DNA from: CAWEEP01 sp963808125
GTDB taxonomy: Bacteria > Chloroflexota > Dormibacteria > Aeolococcales > Aeolococcaceae
Length of the DNA stretch: 64,000 nucleotides
NCBI GenBank assembly: GCA_963808125.1
Contig: CAWEEP010000059.1
Span: 1 to 64,000, forward strand
Direction of reading: 5' to 3'
Shown: piece after piece, positions 25,879 through 35,094 of the stretch
How the letters are laid out: the number at the start of each line of letters is the position of its first letter
Position numbering within the stretch: the stretch's first letter is position 1
Made by a program: the position numbers and the translations under genes
Notes under the pieces: generated by a model
Databases searched by the model: none
Told to the model about the DNA's origin: nothing
The model's input: the letters and a program-made list of their open reading frames with translations, nothing else

Positions 25879-26328
25879 ATGGCTGGGTCGCTCAACAGGG
25901 TCATGCTCATCGGCAGGCTCACCCGGGATCCCGAGCTGCGCTACACGCCCAGCGGGACCGCCGTCTGCAATCTCGCCCTGGCCACCAACCGCTACGGCAC
26001 CGACCAGGCGGGGGAGCGCCGCGAGTTCACCGACTACCACGACATCGTGGTCTGGAACCAGGGCAACCGAAAGCTCGCCGACCTGTGCGGCCAGTACCTG
26101 CAGAAGGGCCGTCTCGTCTACGTCGAGGGCCGTCTGCAGACCCGCTCCTGGGACGACGCACAGTCGGGTCAGAAGCGATACAAGACCGAGGTCAACGCGA
26201 ACGACGTGCAGTTCCTCGACGGCCGCCAGGACGGGGCCGCCCCGGCGGACCAGGCGGCAGCATCGGGGCCGGCCCCGGCCGCCCCGGCTCCGGCCGGTGA
26301 CATCGATCCCGACGACATTCCATTCTGA
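25879..26328 (+). CDS. ssb: Single-stranded DNA-binding protein
   Basis: OB-fold protein protecting ssDNA in replication and repair. 149 residues: NRVMLIGRLTRDPELRYTPSG at the N-terminus, FTDYHDIVVWN, LQKGRLVYVEGRLQTRSW, and the conserved acidic tip DPDDIPF that recruits partner proteins. The linker is Ala/Pro-rich. Lies between rpsF and rpsR, the classic order. No frameshift here. Confidence 0.97.
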   Translation: MAGSLNRVMLIGRLTRDPELRYTPSGTAVCNLALATNRYGTDQAGERREFTDYHDIVVWNQGNRKLADLCGQYLQKGRLVYVEGRLQTRSWDDAQSGQKRYKTEVNANDVQFLDGRQDGAAPADQAAASGPAPAAPAPAGDIDPDDIPF

Positions 26329-26343
26329 GGACGGACTTGATCC

Positions 26344-26574
26344 ATGCCTGATCACGATCGCCGGCGCCGCAAGGTCTGCACCTTCTGCCTGGAGCACCAG
26401 GACGTCATCGACTACAAGGAGGTCTCCCGGCTGCGCCGCTACCTCTCCGACCGCGGCAAGATCCTCCCCCGCCGCATGACCGGGGTCTGCGCCCGCCACC
26501 AGCGGCGCCTCACAGTGGCCCTGAAGCGCGCGCGCCACATCGCCCTTCTGCCCTTCAGCGCCGACCTGCGGTAG
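26344..26574 (+). CDS. rpsR: 30S ribosomal protein S18
   Basis: 76-residue small-subunit protein, partner of S6. Sequence VCTFCLEHQDVIDYKEVSRLRRYLSDRGKI then RRMTGVCARHQRRLTVALKRARHIALLPF. It keeps a CxxC plus a Cys-x2-His pair, so this is the zinc-binding (C+) form. ATG 26344, 15 bases after ssb. Confidence 0.96.
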   Translation: MPDHDRRRRKVCTFCLEHQDVIDYKEVSRLRRYLSDRGKILPRRMTGVCARHQRRLTVALKRARHIALLPFSADLR

Positions 26575-26608
26575 GCGCATCCGCCCCGCGTTGGGGGGTG
26601 GACGGGTC

Positions 26609-26656
26609 CTGGGCGCGAGGTCTCCCCGGCCGACCCGGAGAGGCCCCGCGCCCCAG
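26609..26656 (+). terminator. Large imperfect hairpin after rpsR
   Basis: CTGGGCGCG at 26609-26617 pairs with CGCGCCCCAG near 26647-26656 (one bulged C), with a further GGTCTCC.CCGG / CCGG.AGAGGCC inner stem. There is no T tract, so it could act as a Rho-independent-like stop only weakly, or as a processing or attenuation structure before the serine operon. Confidence 0.35.
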
Positions 26657-26758
26657 CCGACCCCTGGCCGCCGAGGGCGCCGCCGGTCCCTCCCATGGCT
26701 CCTCCATGCCGGTTGCTACACTCTGGGCGAACCTCGCCAATCGCCAATGAGGTGTGCC

Positions 26759-27940
26759 ATGGCCTTCGAGCAGCAACTCCGCGTTCCCGGTCCGACCCCT
26801 CTCCCCGAGCGCGTGGTGCGCTCGCAGTCGCGTCCCATGATCAACCATCGGGGACCGGAGTTCGCGGCGCTGATGAAGGACGTGTGCTCGGGTCTGCAGA
26901 CCGTCCTCCGCACCGAGAACGACGTGCTCCTGTACCCCTCCAGCGGCACGGGCGGCATGGAGGCAGCCGTCGTGAACCTGCTCAGCCCGGGCGAGAAGGC
27001 GCTGTTCTGCAGCGTCGGCTCCTTCGGCGACCGCTGGGCCGACATCGCCGCCAACTGCGGCGTCGACGTCGTGAAGCTGAAGATGCCGGACGGCGAATCC
27101 GTCGACCCCGAGGACGTGGAACGTCTCCTCGCCCAGAACCCGGACATCGAGAAGGTCTTCGTCACCCACAACGAGACCTCCACCGGCGTCACCAACGACA
27201 TCCCGGCGATCGCCTCTGTGGTCAAGAGCCGGGGCAAGCTCATCGCGGTCGATTCCGTCAGCGGGGCTAGCTGCCTGCCCCTGGAGACCGACGCCCTGCA
27301 TCTCGACGTCGTCGTCACCGGCTCCCAGAAGGGGTGGATGTCCCCTCCCGGCCTGGCCATGATCGCCGTCTCGGCCGATGCCTACACCGCCGGCGCCAAG
27401 GCGAAGCTGCCCCGCTGGTACTTCGACTTCGCCCGGGAGAAGAAGTTCCAGGAGCGCAACCAGACCTACACCACCCCCCCCGTCAGCGTGATGTACGCAG
27501 TCCAGGAGGGTCTGCGCATGATCCTGGAGGAGGGGGTCGAGAACGTGTGGGCGCGGCACGTCCGGGTGGGCGCCATGATCCGCTCGGGGGTGGAGGCCGC
27601 CGGCCTTCGCCTGTTCGCCGCCGAGAACTGCCGCAGCAACACGGTGACGCCGATCCATAACCCCGGCGGGACGCCGGAGCAGCTCGCCGAGCTCCTCACC
27701 CTGCTGCGGACCAAGTATCGCCTGGTGCTCGCCTCGGGCCAGGGTGATCTCAAGGGCAAGATCTTCCGCATCGGCCACCTCGGTTCCATCGACAACGATG
27801 ACGTCTACGTCATCCTGGCCACCCTGGAGCAGGCCATGCAGCAGCTCGGACTGCTGAGCCGGGTGGGGCTGATGGTCGCCGCGGCGCAGGTCGCCGCCCG
27901 GGAGGTCGCTCCGCCGGCCACGCCGGCTGGCGTCCGATGA
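26759..27940 (+). CDS. Class V aminotransferase (serine-glyoxylate / phosphoserine type)
   Basis: PLP enzyme of 393 residues in the alanine/serine-glyoxylate aminotransferase family. Visible: VPGPTPLPERV, YPSSGTGGMEAAVVNLL (cofactor phosphate region), VTHNETSTGV, AVDSVSGASCLPLE, and the PLP lysine in VTGSQKGWMSPPGLAMI. It overlaps serA as ATGA. In bacteria and archaea lacking classical SerC, a relative coupled to serA supplies 3-phosphohydroxypyruvate transamination, so I infer that role; serine-glyoxylate transamination is the alternative. A TACACT at about 26717 with a 36-base leader may be its -10. Confidence 0.88.
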   Translation: MAFEQQLRVPGPTPLPERVVRSQSRPMINHRGPEFAALMKDVCSGLQTVLRTENDVLLYPSSGTGGMEAAVVNLLSPGEKALFCSVGSFGDRWADIAANCGVDVVKLKMPDGESVDPEDVERLLAQNPDIEKVFVTHNETSTGVTNDIPAIASVVKSRGKLIAVDSVSGASCLPLETDALHLDVVVTGSQKGWMSPPGLAMIAVSADAYTAGAKAKLPRWYFDFAREKKFQERNQTYTTPPVSVMYAVQEGLRMILEEGVENVWARHVRVGAMIRSGVEAAGLRLFAAENCRSNTVTPIHNPGGTPEQLAELLTLLRTKYRLVLASGQGDLKGKIFRIGHLGSIDNDDVYVILATLEQAMQQLGLLSRVGLMVAAAQVAAREVAPPATPAGVR

Positions 27941-29526
27941 CCGGGGAGACGGTTCGCATCCTCGTCTCCGACCCCATCGCGGCGGATGGCCTTGCGCGGC
28001 TGCGGGCAGCCGGCGAGGTGGAGGTCGCGACCGGCCTCACGCCCGAGGAGCTGAAACGGAAGGTCGCCGACATCGACGCGCTGGTGGTCCGCAGTGAGAC
28101 CAAGGTCACCGCCGAGATCCTCGCCGCGGCGCCGCGCCTGCGGGTGGTGGGCCGAGCCGGGGTCGGCGTCGACAACATCGACCTCGAGGCGGCGACGCGT
28201 CACGGCGTCCTCGTCATCAACGCCCCCACCGGCAACACCATCGCCGCCGCCGAGCACACCGTGGGCATGATGCTCGCCATGGTCCGCAACATCGCGCGGG
28301 CGGACGGGAGCATGCACCAGGGTCGATGGGACCGCAAGGCCTTCATGGGCATTGAGCTGCGCCACAGGACGCTGGGTCTCTTCGGTCTCGGCAAGATCGG
28401 CTTCGAGGTCGCCCGCATCGCCTCGCAGGGCCTGCAGATGCGCGTGATCGCCACCGACCCCCTCGTGACGCAGGACAGGGCGGAGCAGGCGGGCGCGACC
28501 CTGGTGGACTTCGACAGGCTGCTCTCAGAGTCCGACATCCTCAGCGTCCACGTCCCCATCAACGAAAAGACGCGCGGCGTCATCGGCGCCGCTGAACTGG
28601 CGCGCATGAAGGCGGGTGCCCGCCTCATCAACGTCGCCAGGGGCGGCATCATCGACGAGCAGGCGCTCGCCGACGCCGTCACCGGGGGTCACATCGCCGG
28701 GGCGGCGATCGATGTCTACACGAAGGAGCCGCCGGCGGCCGACAACCCCCTGCTCGGCGTCGCCCAGCTGGTGCTCACCCCGCACCTGGGAGCCAGCACC
28801 ACGGAAGCTCAGGACAAGGTGGCCACCGACGTGGCCGACCAGATCGTCCACTACCTGGCAGGCGGCACGCCGGGAATGGCGGTGAACCTCCCGACCATCC
28901 AACCCGACGACATGGCCAGGCTCGAGCCCTACCTGGAACTGGCCGAGAAGATGGGGTCCCTGGCGGCCCAGCTCGCCGGGGAGAAGGTGAGCCGGGTCGT
29001 CTGCAGCTACGCGGGCCAGCTCAGACACGCCGACCCGACCTTCCTCACCGCCGCCGTCCTGCGCGGGCTCTTCAGCCATTTCACGGAGACGCGGGTCAAC
29101 GCCATCAATGCCAAGCTGGTGGCGAAGAGCCACGGCGTCACCGTCGAGGAGCGCACCACCACCGGCGACCTGGATCACACGGACGCCCTCCTCGTCGAGG
29201 TGGTCGGCGAAGAGCATCTCACCATCGTGGGAACGCAGTTCGAGGGCCAGCCCCGCATCACGCGCATCAACGACTTCCGTGTCGACATGGAGCCCAAGGG
29301 TCTGTTCCTGGTGGGCCAGCACAAGGACCGTCCCGGGGTCGTCGCCAAGGTGTCGGGACTTCTGGCCACGAATGACATCAACATCGCGGGCATCGAATTG
29401 GGTCGCGATCACCCCCGGGGACACGCCGTGATGCTGATCCAGGTCGACGACCCCGTGGGCGCCGACCTGCAGCGAGCCATCCGGGCGGAGGCGGGACTGG
29501 ACTCGCTGCGGTCGGTCACGCTCTAG
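27937..29526 (+). CDS. serA: D-3-phosphoglycerate dehydrogenase
   Basis: NAD-dependent first enzyme of serine synthesis. 529 residues, the long form: substrate and Rossmann domains (LGLFGLGKIGFEVARIA; VPINEKTRGVIG; INVARGGIIDEQALADAV; LGASTTEAQDKVA), then an intervening ASB domain (about 320-450) and a C-terminal ACT domain (QHKDRPGVVAKVSGLLATNDINIAGIELGR) for serine feedback. Translationally coupled to the aminotransferase by a four-base overlap and followed after 15 bases by a DUF1015 gene. serB is not nearby. Confidence 0.96.
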   Translation: MTGETVRILVSDPIAADGLARLRAAGEVEVATGLTPEELKRKVADIDALVVRSETKVTAEILAAAPRLRVVGRAGVGVDNIDLEAATRHGVLVINAPTGNTIAAAEHTVGMMLAMVRNIARADGSMHQGRWDRKAFMGIELRHRTLGLFGLGKIGFEVARIASQGLQMRVIATDPLVTQDRAEQAGATLVDFDRLLSESDILSVHVPINEKTRGVIGAAELARMKAGARLINVARGGIIDEQALADAVTGGHIAGAAIDVYTKEPPAADNPLLGVAQLVLTPHLGASTTEAQDKVATDVADQIVHYLAGGTPGMAVNLPTIQPDDMARLEPYLELAEKMGSLAAQLAGEKVSRVVCSYAGQLRHADPTFLTAAVLRGLFSHFTETRVNAINAKLVAKSHGVTVEERTTTGDLDHTDALLVEVVGEEHLTIVGTQFEGQPRITRINDFRVDMEPKGLFLVGQHKDRPGVVAKVSGLLATNDINIAGIELGRDHPRGHAVMLIQVDDPVGADLQRAIRAEAGLDSLRSVTL

Positions 29527-29541
29527 CCGAGCCCACGAGAC

Positions 29542-30816
29542 GTGGCCCGACTGCTGCCCCTGCGTGGGGTCCGCTTCGCGACCGAGCACGTCCGGCTCGG
29601 CGCCGTGCTGGCTCCACCCTACGACGTCATCAGCCCAGACCAGCGAGACCTCCTCTACGGGCGCGACCTGCGCAACATCGTGCGCATCGACTACGGGCAG
29701 CGCTACGAGGGTGACGTCGCCGGAGTCGACGACGTCTACACTCGCGCCGCCGCCCACCTGGAGAGCTGGCGCAGGCTTGGCATCCTGGTCGAGGACGGGG
29801 TGCCGGGGTTCGACGTCGTCAGCCACGACTTCCCTGCCGAGAGCGGGGAGAGCCGCTGCCGGCTGGGGCTCATCGGTCGAGTGCCGGCGCAGCCCTGGAC
29901 GGGTTCGGAGGTGCGGCCCCACGAGCGGACGCTGCGGGGACCCAAGGAGGACCGCCTGGCGCTGATGCGGAGCACGCGCTTGCAGACCTCCCCGGTCTGG
30001 GTGCTCTGGGACGGCGCGACGGGCCTGCGGCGGCTGCTGGAGGGGATCGCGGCGACACCTCCACTCCTCGACGCGCGCTTCGACGGGGAGGGCGGCGCCG
30101 AGAGTGTGCGGCTGTGGCACGTGAGCGACCCCGCCGCGATGGCGGAGATCGCGGATCTCATGGCCCCGGCCCGTCTGTTCATCGCCGATGGCCACCACCG
30201 CTTCGAGACGGCTGCAGCCTATGCAGCCGAGCGCCGCGCCGAGGGGGATGCCGCGGACGCCGCCTCGCAGTTCACGCTCGTCTACGCGAGCGCCGCCGAC
30301 GACCCGGGGCTCCTGGTCCTGCCCTTCCACCGCCTGGTCAACCCTCTGCCCGGCCTGCCGTCGAGCCGCGACGACCTTCTCAGCAGGTTGGGGGGCGCGT
30401 GGTCGCTGGAGCCCGTGAACGATGCCGTCACGGCCCTGGCCGGGTTGGGGCGGCGGCGCGGAACCGAGCACGCCTTCGCCGTCGCCGCCCCGGATGGGGA
30501 CGCCATCCTCCACCGGCCTCGGGGCGACGTCTCCTCCCCGCGGCAGGGCCTCGACGTGGTCGTGCTCCAGGAGGAGGTGATCCGCCTCTGCGGCATCGGC
30601 GAGGAGGCGCTGCGAGAGGGCGCGCTCGGCTACACCCGCGACCCGGCCGAGGCCGTCGCCGCCGTCCGGAAGGGACGGGCGGGCCTCGCCTTTCTCACCC
30701 TGCCGTGCACCGGTGCCGAGATCCTGGCGGTGGCCGGCGCCGGGGAGACGATGCCCCAGAAGTCGACCTACTTCTACCCCAAGGTCCCCACCGGCCTGGT
30801 GCTCTCGCCGCTCTGA
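29542..30816 (+). CDS. DUF1015 family protein
   Basis: 424 residues, full length for the family. Hallmarks are the N-terminal LGAVLAPPYDVISPDQR, NIVRIDYG, VRPHERTLRGPKEDRLALMRSTRLQTSPV, and the central ADGHHRFETAAAYAAER; the end MPQKSTYFYPKVPTGLVLSPL is also conserved. Biochemical role not established to my knowledge. Cotranscription with serA recurs in this family and suggests a function around serine or phosphoserine. Starts at a GTG close behind serA, with CGAGA as a weak ribosome site. Confidence 0.88.
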   Translation: MARLLPLRGVRFATEHVRLGAVLAPPYDVISPDQRDLLYGRDLRNIVRIDYGQRYEGDVAGVDDVYTRAAAHLESWRRLGILVEDGVPGFDVVSHDFPAESGESRCRLGLIGRVPAQPWTGSEVRPHERTLRGPKEDRLALMRSTRLQTSPVWVLWDGATGLRRLLEGIAATPPLLDARFDGEGGAESVRLWHVSDPAAMAEIADLMAPARLFIADGHHRFETAAAYAAERRAEGDAADAASQFTLVYASAADDPGLLVLPFHRLVNPLPGLPSSRDDLLSRLGGAWSLEPVNDAVTALAGLGRRRGTEHAFAVAAPDGDAILHRPRGDVSSPRQGLDVVVLQEEVIRLCGIGEEALREGALGYTRDPAEAVAAVRKGRAGLAFLTLPCTGAEILAVAGAGETMPQKSTYFYPKVPTGLVLSPL

Positions 30817-30853
30817 GCCGGTCCGAGCGGACGGCGGGACGTGCCCGCGCCCG

Positions 30854-31420
30854 CTACGTGGCCGTGGCGGTGGCCTGACCCGGCGGCTGCCAGTGGTCAC
30901 GGGTCATCCGCCAAACGAGGTTCACCCCCGACTGCGCCTCCGTTCGCGGCTCCACCCGCGCCTCGCCAATGAGCTCGAAGCCGAGCTTGCGCGGGACCGC
31001 CCCGCTGGCGAGATTGGCCCGATCGTGGTGGATCTCGACGAAGGTGATCCCCGGCTGCGCCACGGCGACCGAGGTGAGGGCCACGACCGCGGCGGTGGCG
31101 TACCCGCGGCGGGTGTGCGCGGCGTGGACCCAGTATCCGATCTCGAATCCACCGGGGCCGACGCGGCGGTGCAGGCCACAGCTGCCGGCGACCGCGGAAC
31201 CGGCGAAGATGCCCCACACCAGGTCCCCGCCCGTTTCCCACTCCCGCTCCCAGCCTGCCAGGTGGGCACGGCGCTCCGAAACGGTCACCCGTTCGGCCCA
31301 CGGCAGCCAGACCCGCAGGTGCTCGACACTCTCGGCGATCGCCGAGGTGAGGGCGGCGGCGTCCGTCTGGCGCCATCGGCGGAGGACGATGTCGCCCAGG
31401 TCGATCTCCTCGGGGGCCAT
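30854..31420 (-). CDS. GNAT acetyltransferase (RimJ/RimL type)
   Basis: 188-residue N-acetyltransferase. Matches the RimJ/RimL branch: IVLRRWRQTDAAALTSAI start, WGIFAGSAVAGSCGLHRRVGPGGFEIGYWVH, acetyl-CoA loop AHTRRGYATAAVVALT, and IHHDRANLASGAVPRKLGFELIGE. Relatives acetylate ribosomal protein N-termini or small amines; the target here is unknown. ATG 31420 is placed by a -10 box six bases upstream. Single gene, convergent with DUF1015. Confidence 0.9.
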   Translation of the reverse strand: MAPEEIDLGDIVLRRWRQTDAAALTSAIAESVEHLRVWLPWAERVTVSERRAHLAGWEREWETGGDLVWGIFAGSAVAGSCGLHRRVGPGGFEIGYWVHAAHTRRGYATAAVVALTSVAVAQPGITFVEIHHDRANLASGAVPRKLGFELIGEARVEPRTEAQSGVNLVWRMTRDHWQPPGQATATAT

Positions 31421-31426
31421 GCGCCG

Positions 31427-31432
31427 ACTCTA
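31427..31432 (-). promoter_or_regulatory. -10 box of the GNAT gene
   Basis: TAGAGT on the minus strand, six bases before ATG 31420; leaderless-type spacing. Confidence 0.5.
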
Positions 31433-31496
31433 ACCAGCCCGGTGGCCTCGGTCGACCGGCACCGGGCGGCTCCCGCCGGCAGGGCACCCCTCCCCG

Positions 31497-31502
31497 TATA
31501 TT
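31497..31502 (+). promoter_or_regulatory. -10 box before the DUF2079 gene
   Basis: TATATT with seven bases to a GTG at 31510. That GTG opens only five codons, closing on a TGA (31525-31527) that overlaps the DUF2079 GTG at 31524. Confidence 0.45.
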
Positions 31503-31523
31503 CCCCTGCGTGAAGGTGACCCG

Positions 31524-33567
31524 GTGAGGCTTCGGCCCCAGAAGACGCCGCCACCGGAGGCTGCCTCCCCCGCCCCCGAGGAGAGCACCGGGTCGGAGAC
31601 GGCCCCGGTCGCGGTGGTCGGGCAGCCCCCGGCCGAATCGGACACCGAGAGCTCCGGGGCAGTGCGTGGGTACCGGCTCGACTGGCTGGGACGGGTCGGC
31701 GTCGTGCTGCTCCTCCTCCAGGGCGTCGCCATGCTGGCCTGGAGCACCGTCCTCTGGCAGCATTTCGCCCTCACCAAGGACTACGGCGTCTACGAGCAGG
31801 CTTGGTGGCTGATCGCCCACGGCCATCTGTCGCCGTTCAGCACGGCGTTCCAGCACGGAATCCCCTTCTGGCAGAACAACCTGGAGGTCTTCATGTGGCC
31901 ACTCGCCCTCATCGGGGTGGTGTGGTCGCACGGACCGGTGCTGCTGTGGATCCAGGACATCTGCCTGGTGGGCGCGGAGCTGGTGGCCTGGCACTGGATG
32001 CGAGAGGTCACCGCGAAGCTGGATGGACGGCCGGGACAGATCCTCGGCGGGGTGGGCATCGTCCTGCTCCTCGCCAACCCATGGGCCTGGTGGGCGATCT
32101 CCTTCGACTTCCACATGGAGCTGGTGGCCCTTCCCTTCGCGCTGCTGGCTGCGTATGACCTGGCCCACGATCGCCGCCGGGCGTGGCTGTGGGTGGTGGT
32201 GACGCTGCTCTGCGGCGACGCGGAGGCCACCTGGATCGTCGGGCTCGGTCTCGGCGCCCTCATGGCGGGCCGGCACTGGCGGTGGCGGGGCCTGGGGTTG
32301 ATCGCCGCTGGGGCCGCCTGGGTGGCCTTCTCAGCCACCATTCACGGGGACGGCGGTGGCAACCTCGTCTCGACGTACGGCTACTTGGGCGGCCCCGGCA
32401 TCCCCGCGTCCGCCGGCCTGATGACGCTGATGCTGCACGTCGCGTCCCATCCGTTCAAGGTGCTGTCCGTTCTCTGGGGACATGTCAGCGACATCTGGGC
32501 CAATCTTGCCCCCGGTGGGCTCATCGGCCTGGCGAATCCCTGGGCGCTGGGATTCGCCCTGCCCAGCCTGCTGGCCAACAACCTCATCCGCGGGAATCTG
32601 TTTGCGCAGCCGGTGTTCCAGAACGTTCTGCTCTACGTCATCGTGCCCCTCGGATCGGTGTTCGCGCTGGTCTGGCTGTACCAGCGACGCCGGCGAGTAG
32701 CCCTCGGCCTCGCCGCCGTCCTTGTCGGTAACGCGATCGTCTGGACCGCCGTCTGGCTCCCCGAGGTCCCCGTGCAGTGGCTGCACGTGACGTCCGCGGC
32801 CGCCTCGGTCCTCGCCCACGCCGAGGACGAGATCCCGGCCTCGGCGGAGGTGGTCGCCTCCCAGGGGGTGGTGGGCCGCTTCAGTGACCGCCTGCTCGTC
32901 TACGCCGTGTACTCTCCAAAGGAGGTAATCCCCCTGCGGAGCCAGGACACATGGTGGATCGTCGCACCGTCGGTGGGCATCGAGACGGAGTTCGACCGCC
33001 CAGGGATCGGCGCTCGTCGCCGACCTCGCCGGGCCCCTGCACGCGGACCTCGTCGCCTACGGGAGCGGCGTCTGGGTCTTTCATTGGACGCCGCCGCCCG
33101 GCACGGGAACCATGACCATCCCGCCGGCGACCGGGACCTCTCCAGCGTGGCTCTTCGCCGGCACCGCCGGCACCCCGAGGCTTGCCGGCGATGTCTCGTC
33201 CTGGGAGCTGGCGTCGAACGGCCAGGTCGGCTACGTGCTGTCGGGCGACTACTGGCTCATGCCCCCGGGTGCGCTTCAGGCCTCGATCTCCCTCTCCTGC
33301 GCAACCCCGGTGCGGCTGGAGGTGTGGAACAACTCGGGACAAGCGCTGCTCGCCGAGGACAGCATCCCGGCCACCGCGGGCACGGAAACAGTCACCATGC
33401 CGGTTGACGCCACCCACGCCTACCCGAAAACGCTCTTCGAGGGCTTCGGACCATTCCACGTGGCGCCTGAGCCCCCTCCACCGGGCAACTACCTCGAGAT
33501 CAGGGTGTGGTCCACCGGGGTCGGGCCCGTCGACATCCAGCAGATCACCTTGCAGCCCGCCGGCTAG
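31524..33567 (+). CDS. DUF2079 polytopic membrane protein, frameshifted
   Basis: About 680 residues after repair. A Pro/Glu-rich cytoplasmic N-terminus (1-50) is followed by nine or more hydrophobic helices; the family signature around ALTKDYGVYEQAWWLIAHGH and SFDFHMELVALPFALLAAYDL is clear. DUF2079 proteins look like GT-C-type membrane glycosyltransferases. Frame changes near 33005 (one extra base): after FDRPGIGA the chain resumes as VADLAGPLHADLVAYGSGVWVF and continues into an extracellular beta-rich C-terminal domain up to ITLQPAG. Heads a surface-glycan unit; the next gene starts 20 bases later with its own AAGGAG. Confidence 0.82.
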
Positions 33568-33587
33568 CCGTCAGAAGGAGACCGGAA

Positions 33588-35093
33588 GTGACCAAACGCG
33601 AGCCGTCGATCGGGGTCCTCGTCGTCGCATACAACGCGTCGTCGACCCTGGCGGGAGTCCTCGACCGCATCCCCGCCTCGTGGCGCCACCGCATCGCCGA
33701 GGTGATCGTGGCCGACGATTCCAGCAGCGACGCGACCTATCTCGTCGGCCTGGGCTACAAGCAGCTCGTCCCCGATCTCCCCCTGACGGTGATCCGCAAC
33801 GAGCGCAACCTCGGCTACGGCGGCAACCAGAAGGTCGGCTACAACCTGGCCATCGAACACGGCCTCGACATCGTCGTGCTGCTCCACGGTGACGGTCAGT
33901 ACGCGCCGGAGCTGCTGCCGGACATGGTCGCCCCGCTGGAGCGGGGTGAGTGCGACGCGGTCTTCGGCTCCAGGATGCTGGTCAAGGGGGCGGCTCGGAA
34001 AGGCGGCATGCCGCTCTACAAGTACGCCGGCAACCGGATCCTCACCCGGGTCGAGAACGCCATGCTGGGAACCAATCTCAGCGAGTTCCATTCCGGGTAC
34101 CGGGCCTACAGCGTGGCCGCCCTGCGCGAGGTCGACTTCGAGTCCAACTCGGACGGATTCGACTTCGACACCGAGATCATCATCCAGTTTCACGACCGGC
34201 GGCTGAGGATTCGCGAGATCCCCATCCCGACCTACTACGGCAACGAGATCTGCTACGTCGACGGCATGCGCTACGCACGCGACGTCATCGGGGACGTGTT
34301 GCGCTACAGAATGAGCAAGGTCGGACCGAACGCGGCAGGTCAGCGAGCCCACCTGGCAGGAGAGACCTCGATGCCCAAGGAATACACCCTGAAGGAGTCG
34401 TCCTGGAGCTCCCATGGCCGGATGCTCTCGTGGCTCGCCAGCGGTCCGCCGCGCAGGGTGCTCGACCTCGGCTGCTCCAGCGGGCTCCTCGCCGCCGAGA
34501 TCCGCGCCCTCGGCCATGAGGTCACCGGGGTGGACATGATGGAGTTCCCGGAGGCGCTCGGTCGCATGGACCACTTCTTCCAGGCGAACCTGGACGAGGG
34601 CGTCCCCGCCGCCGTCGGCGGCGGCTACGACGTCGTCATCGCCGGCGACGTCCTGGAGCACGTGCGCCACCCTGACCTCATCCTCAGGCAGATCCGCGAA
34701 CTGCTGGCCCCAGGCGGCCGCGCCCTGGTGTCGATCCCGAACTTCTCGCACTGGTACCCGCGCTTCCGGGTCATGGCGGGCCGCTTCGACTACGACGACC
34801 AGGGCATCCTGGATCGCGGTCACGTCCGCTTCTTCACGCGCAGGAGCTTCTCGCGCCTCGTCCTCGATGCCGGCCTCAGCATTCGGCGGACGGAGGCGAT
34901 CGGGGTCCCCGTCGAGCGTCTGATCAACTCCCGGTCGCAGGTCGTCGAGTGGGCCTCACGGGTGGACCGGTTCGCGGCGGCGGTGTATCCGAGCCTGTTC
35001 GCCTACCAGTACCTTCTCGAACTGACTCCGAATCGCGCCCCCGATGTGCTGAAGGCCGAGCCGGCCTCCAAGGCGATGGCGAGGACCGCCTGA
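33588..35093 (+). CDS. GT2 glycosyltransferase-methyltransferase fusion
   Basis: Two-domain enzyme of 501 residues. Residues about 8-230 are a GT-A, family 2 domain (IGVLVVAYNASSTLAGVLDRIP; VADDSSSDAT; ERNLGYGGNQKVGYN; LHGDGQYAPELL, the metal-binding DxD region; FHSGYRAYSVAAL). After a linker, residues about 270-430 are a class I SAM methyltransferase (VLDLGCSSGLLAAEI; AGDVLEHVRHPDLIL; SIPNFSHWYPRF). The first half resembles polyprenyl-phosphate or DPM1-like transferases. Expected job: transfer a sugar and methylate it or its lipid-linked product. GTG start behind AGAAGGAG. Converges with the GT4 gene. Confidence 0.9.
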   Translation: MTKREPSIGVLVVAYNASSTLAGVLDRIPASWRHRIAEVIVADDSSSDATYLVGLGYKQLVPDLPLTVIRNERNLGYGGNQKVGYNLAIEHGLDIVVLLHGDGQYAPELLPDMVAPLERGECDAVFGSRMLVKGAARKGGMPLYKYAGNRILTRVENAMLGTNLSEFHSGYRAYSVAALREVDFESNSDGFDFDTEIIIQFHDRRLRIREIPIPTYYGNEICYVDGMRYARDVIGDVLRYRMSKVGPNAAGQRAHLAGETSMPKEYTLKESSWSSHGRMLSWLASGPPRRVLDLGCSSGLLAAEIRALGHEVTGVDMMEFPEALGRMDHFFQANLDEGVPAAVGGGYDVVIAGDVLEHVRHPDLILRQIRELLAPGGRALVSIPNFSHWYPRFRVMAGRFDYDDQGILDRGHVRFFTRRSFSRLVLDAGLSIRRTEAIGVPVERLINSRSQVVEWASRVDRFAAAVYPSLFAYQYLLELTPNRAPDVLKAEPASKAMARTA

Positions 35094-35094
35094 C

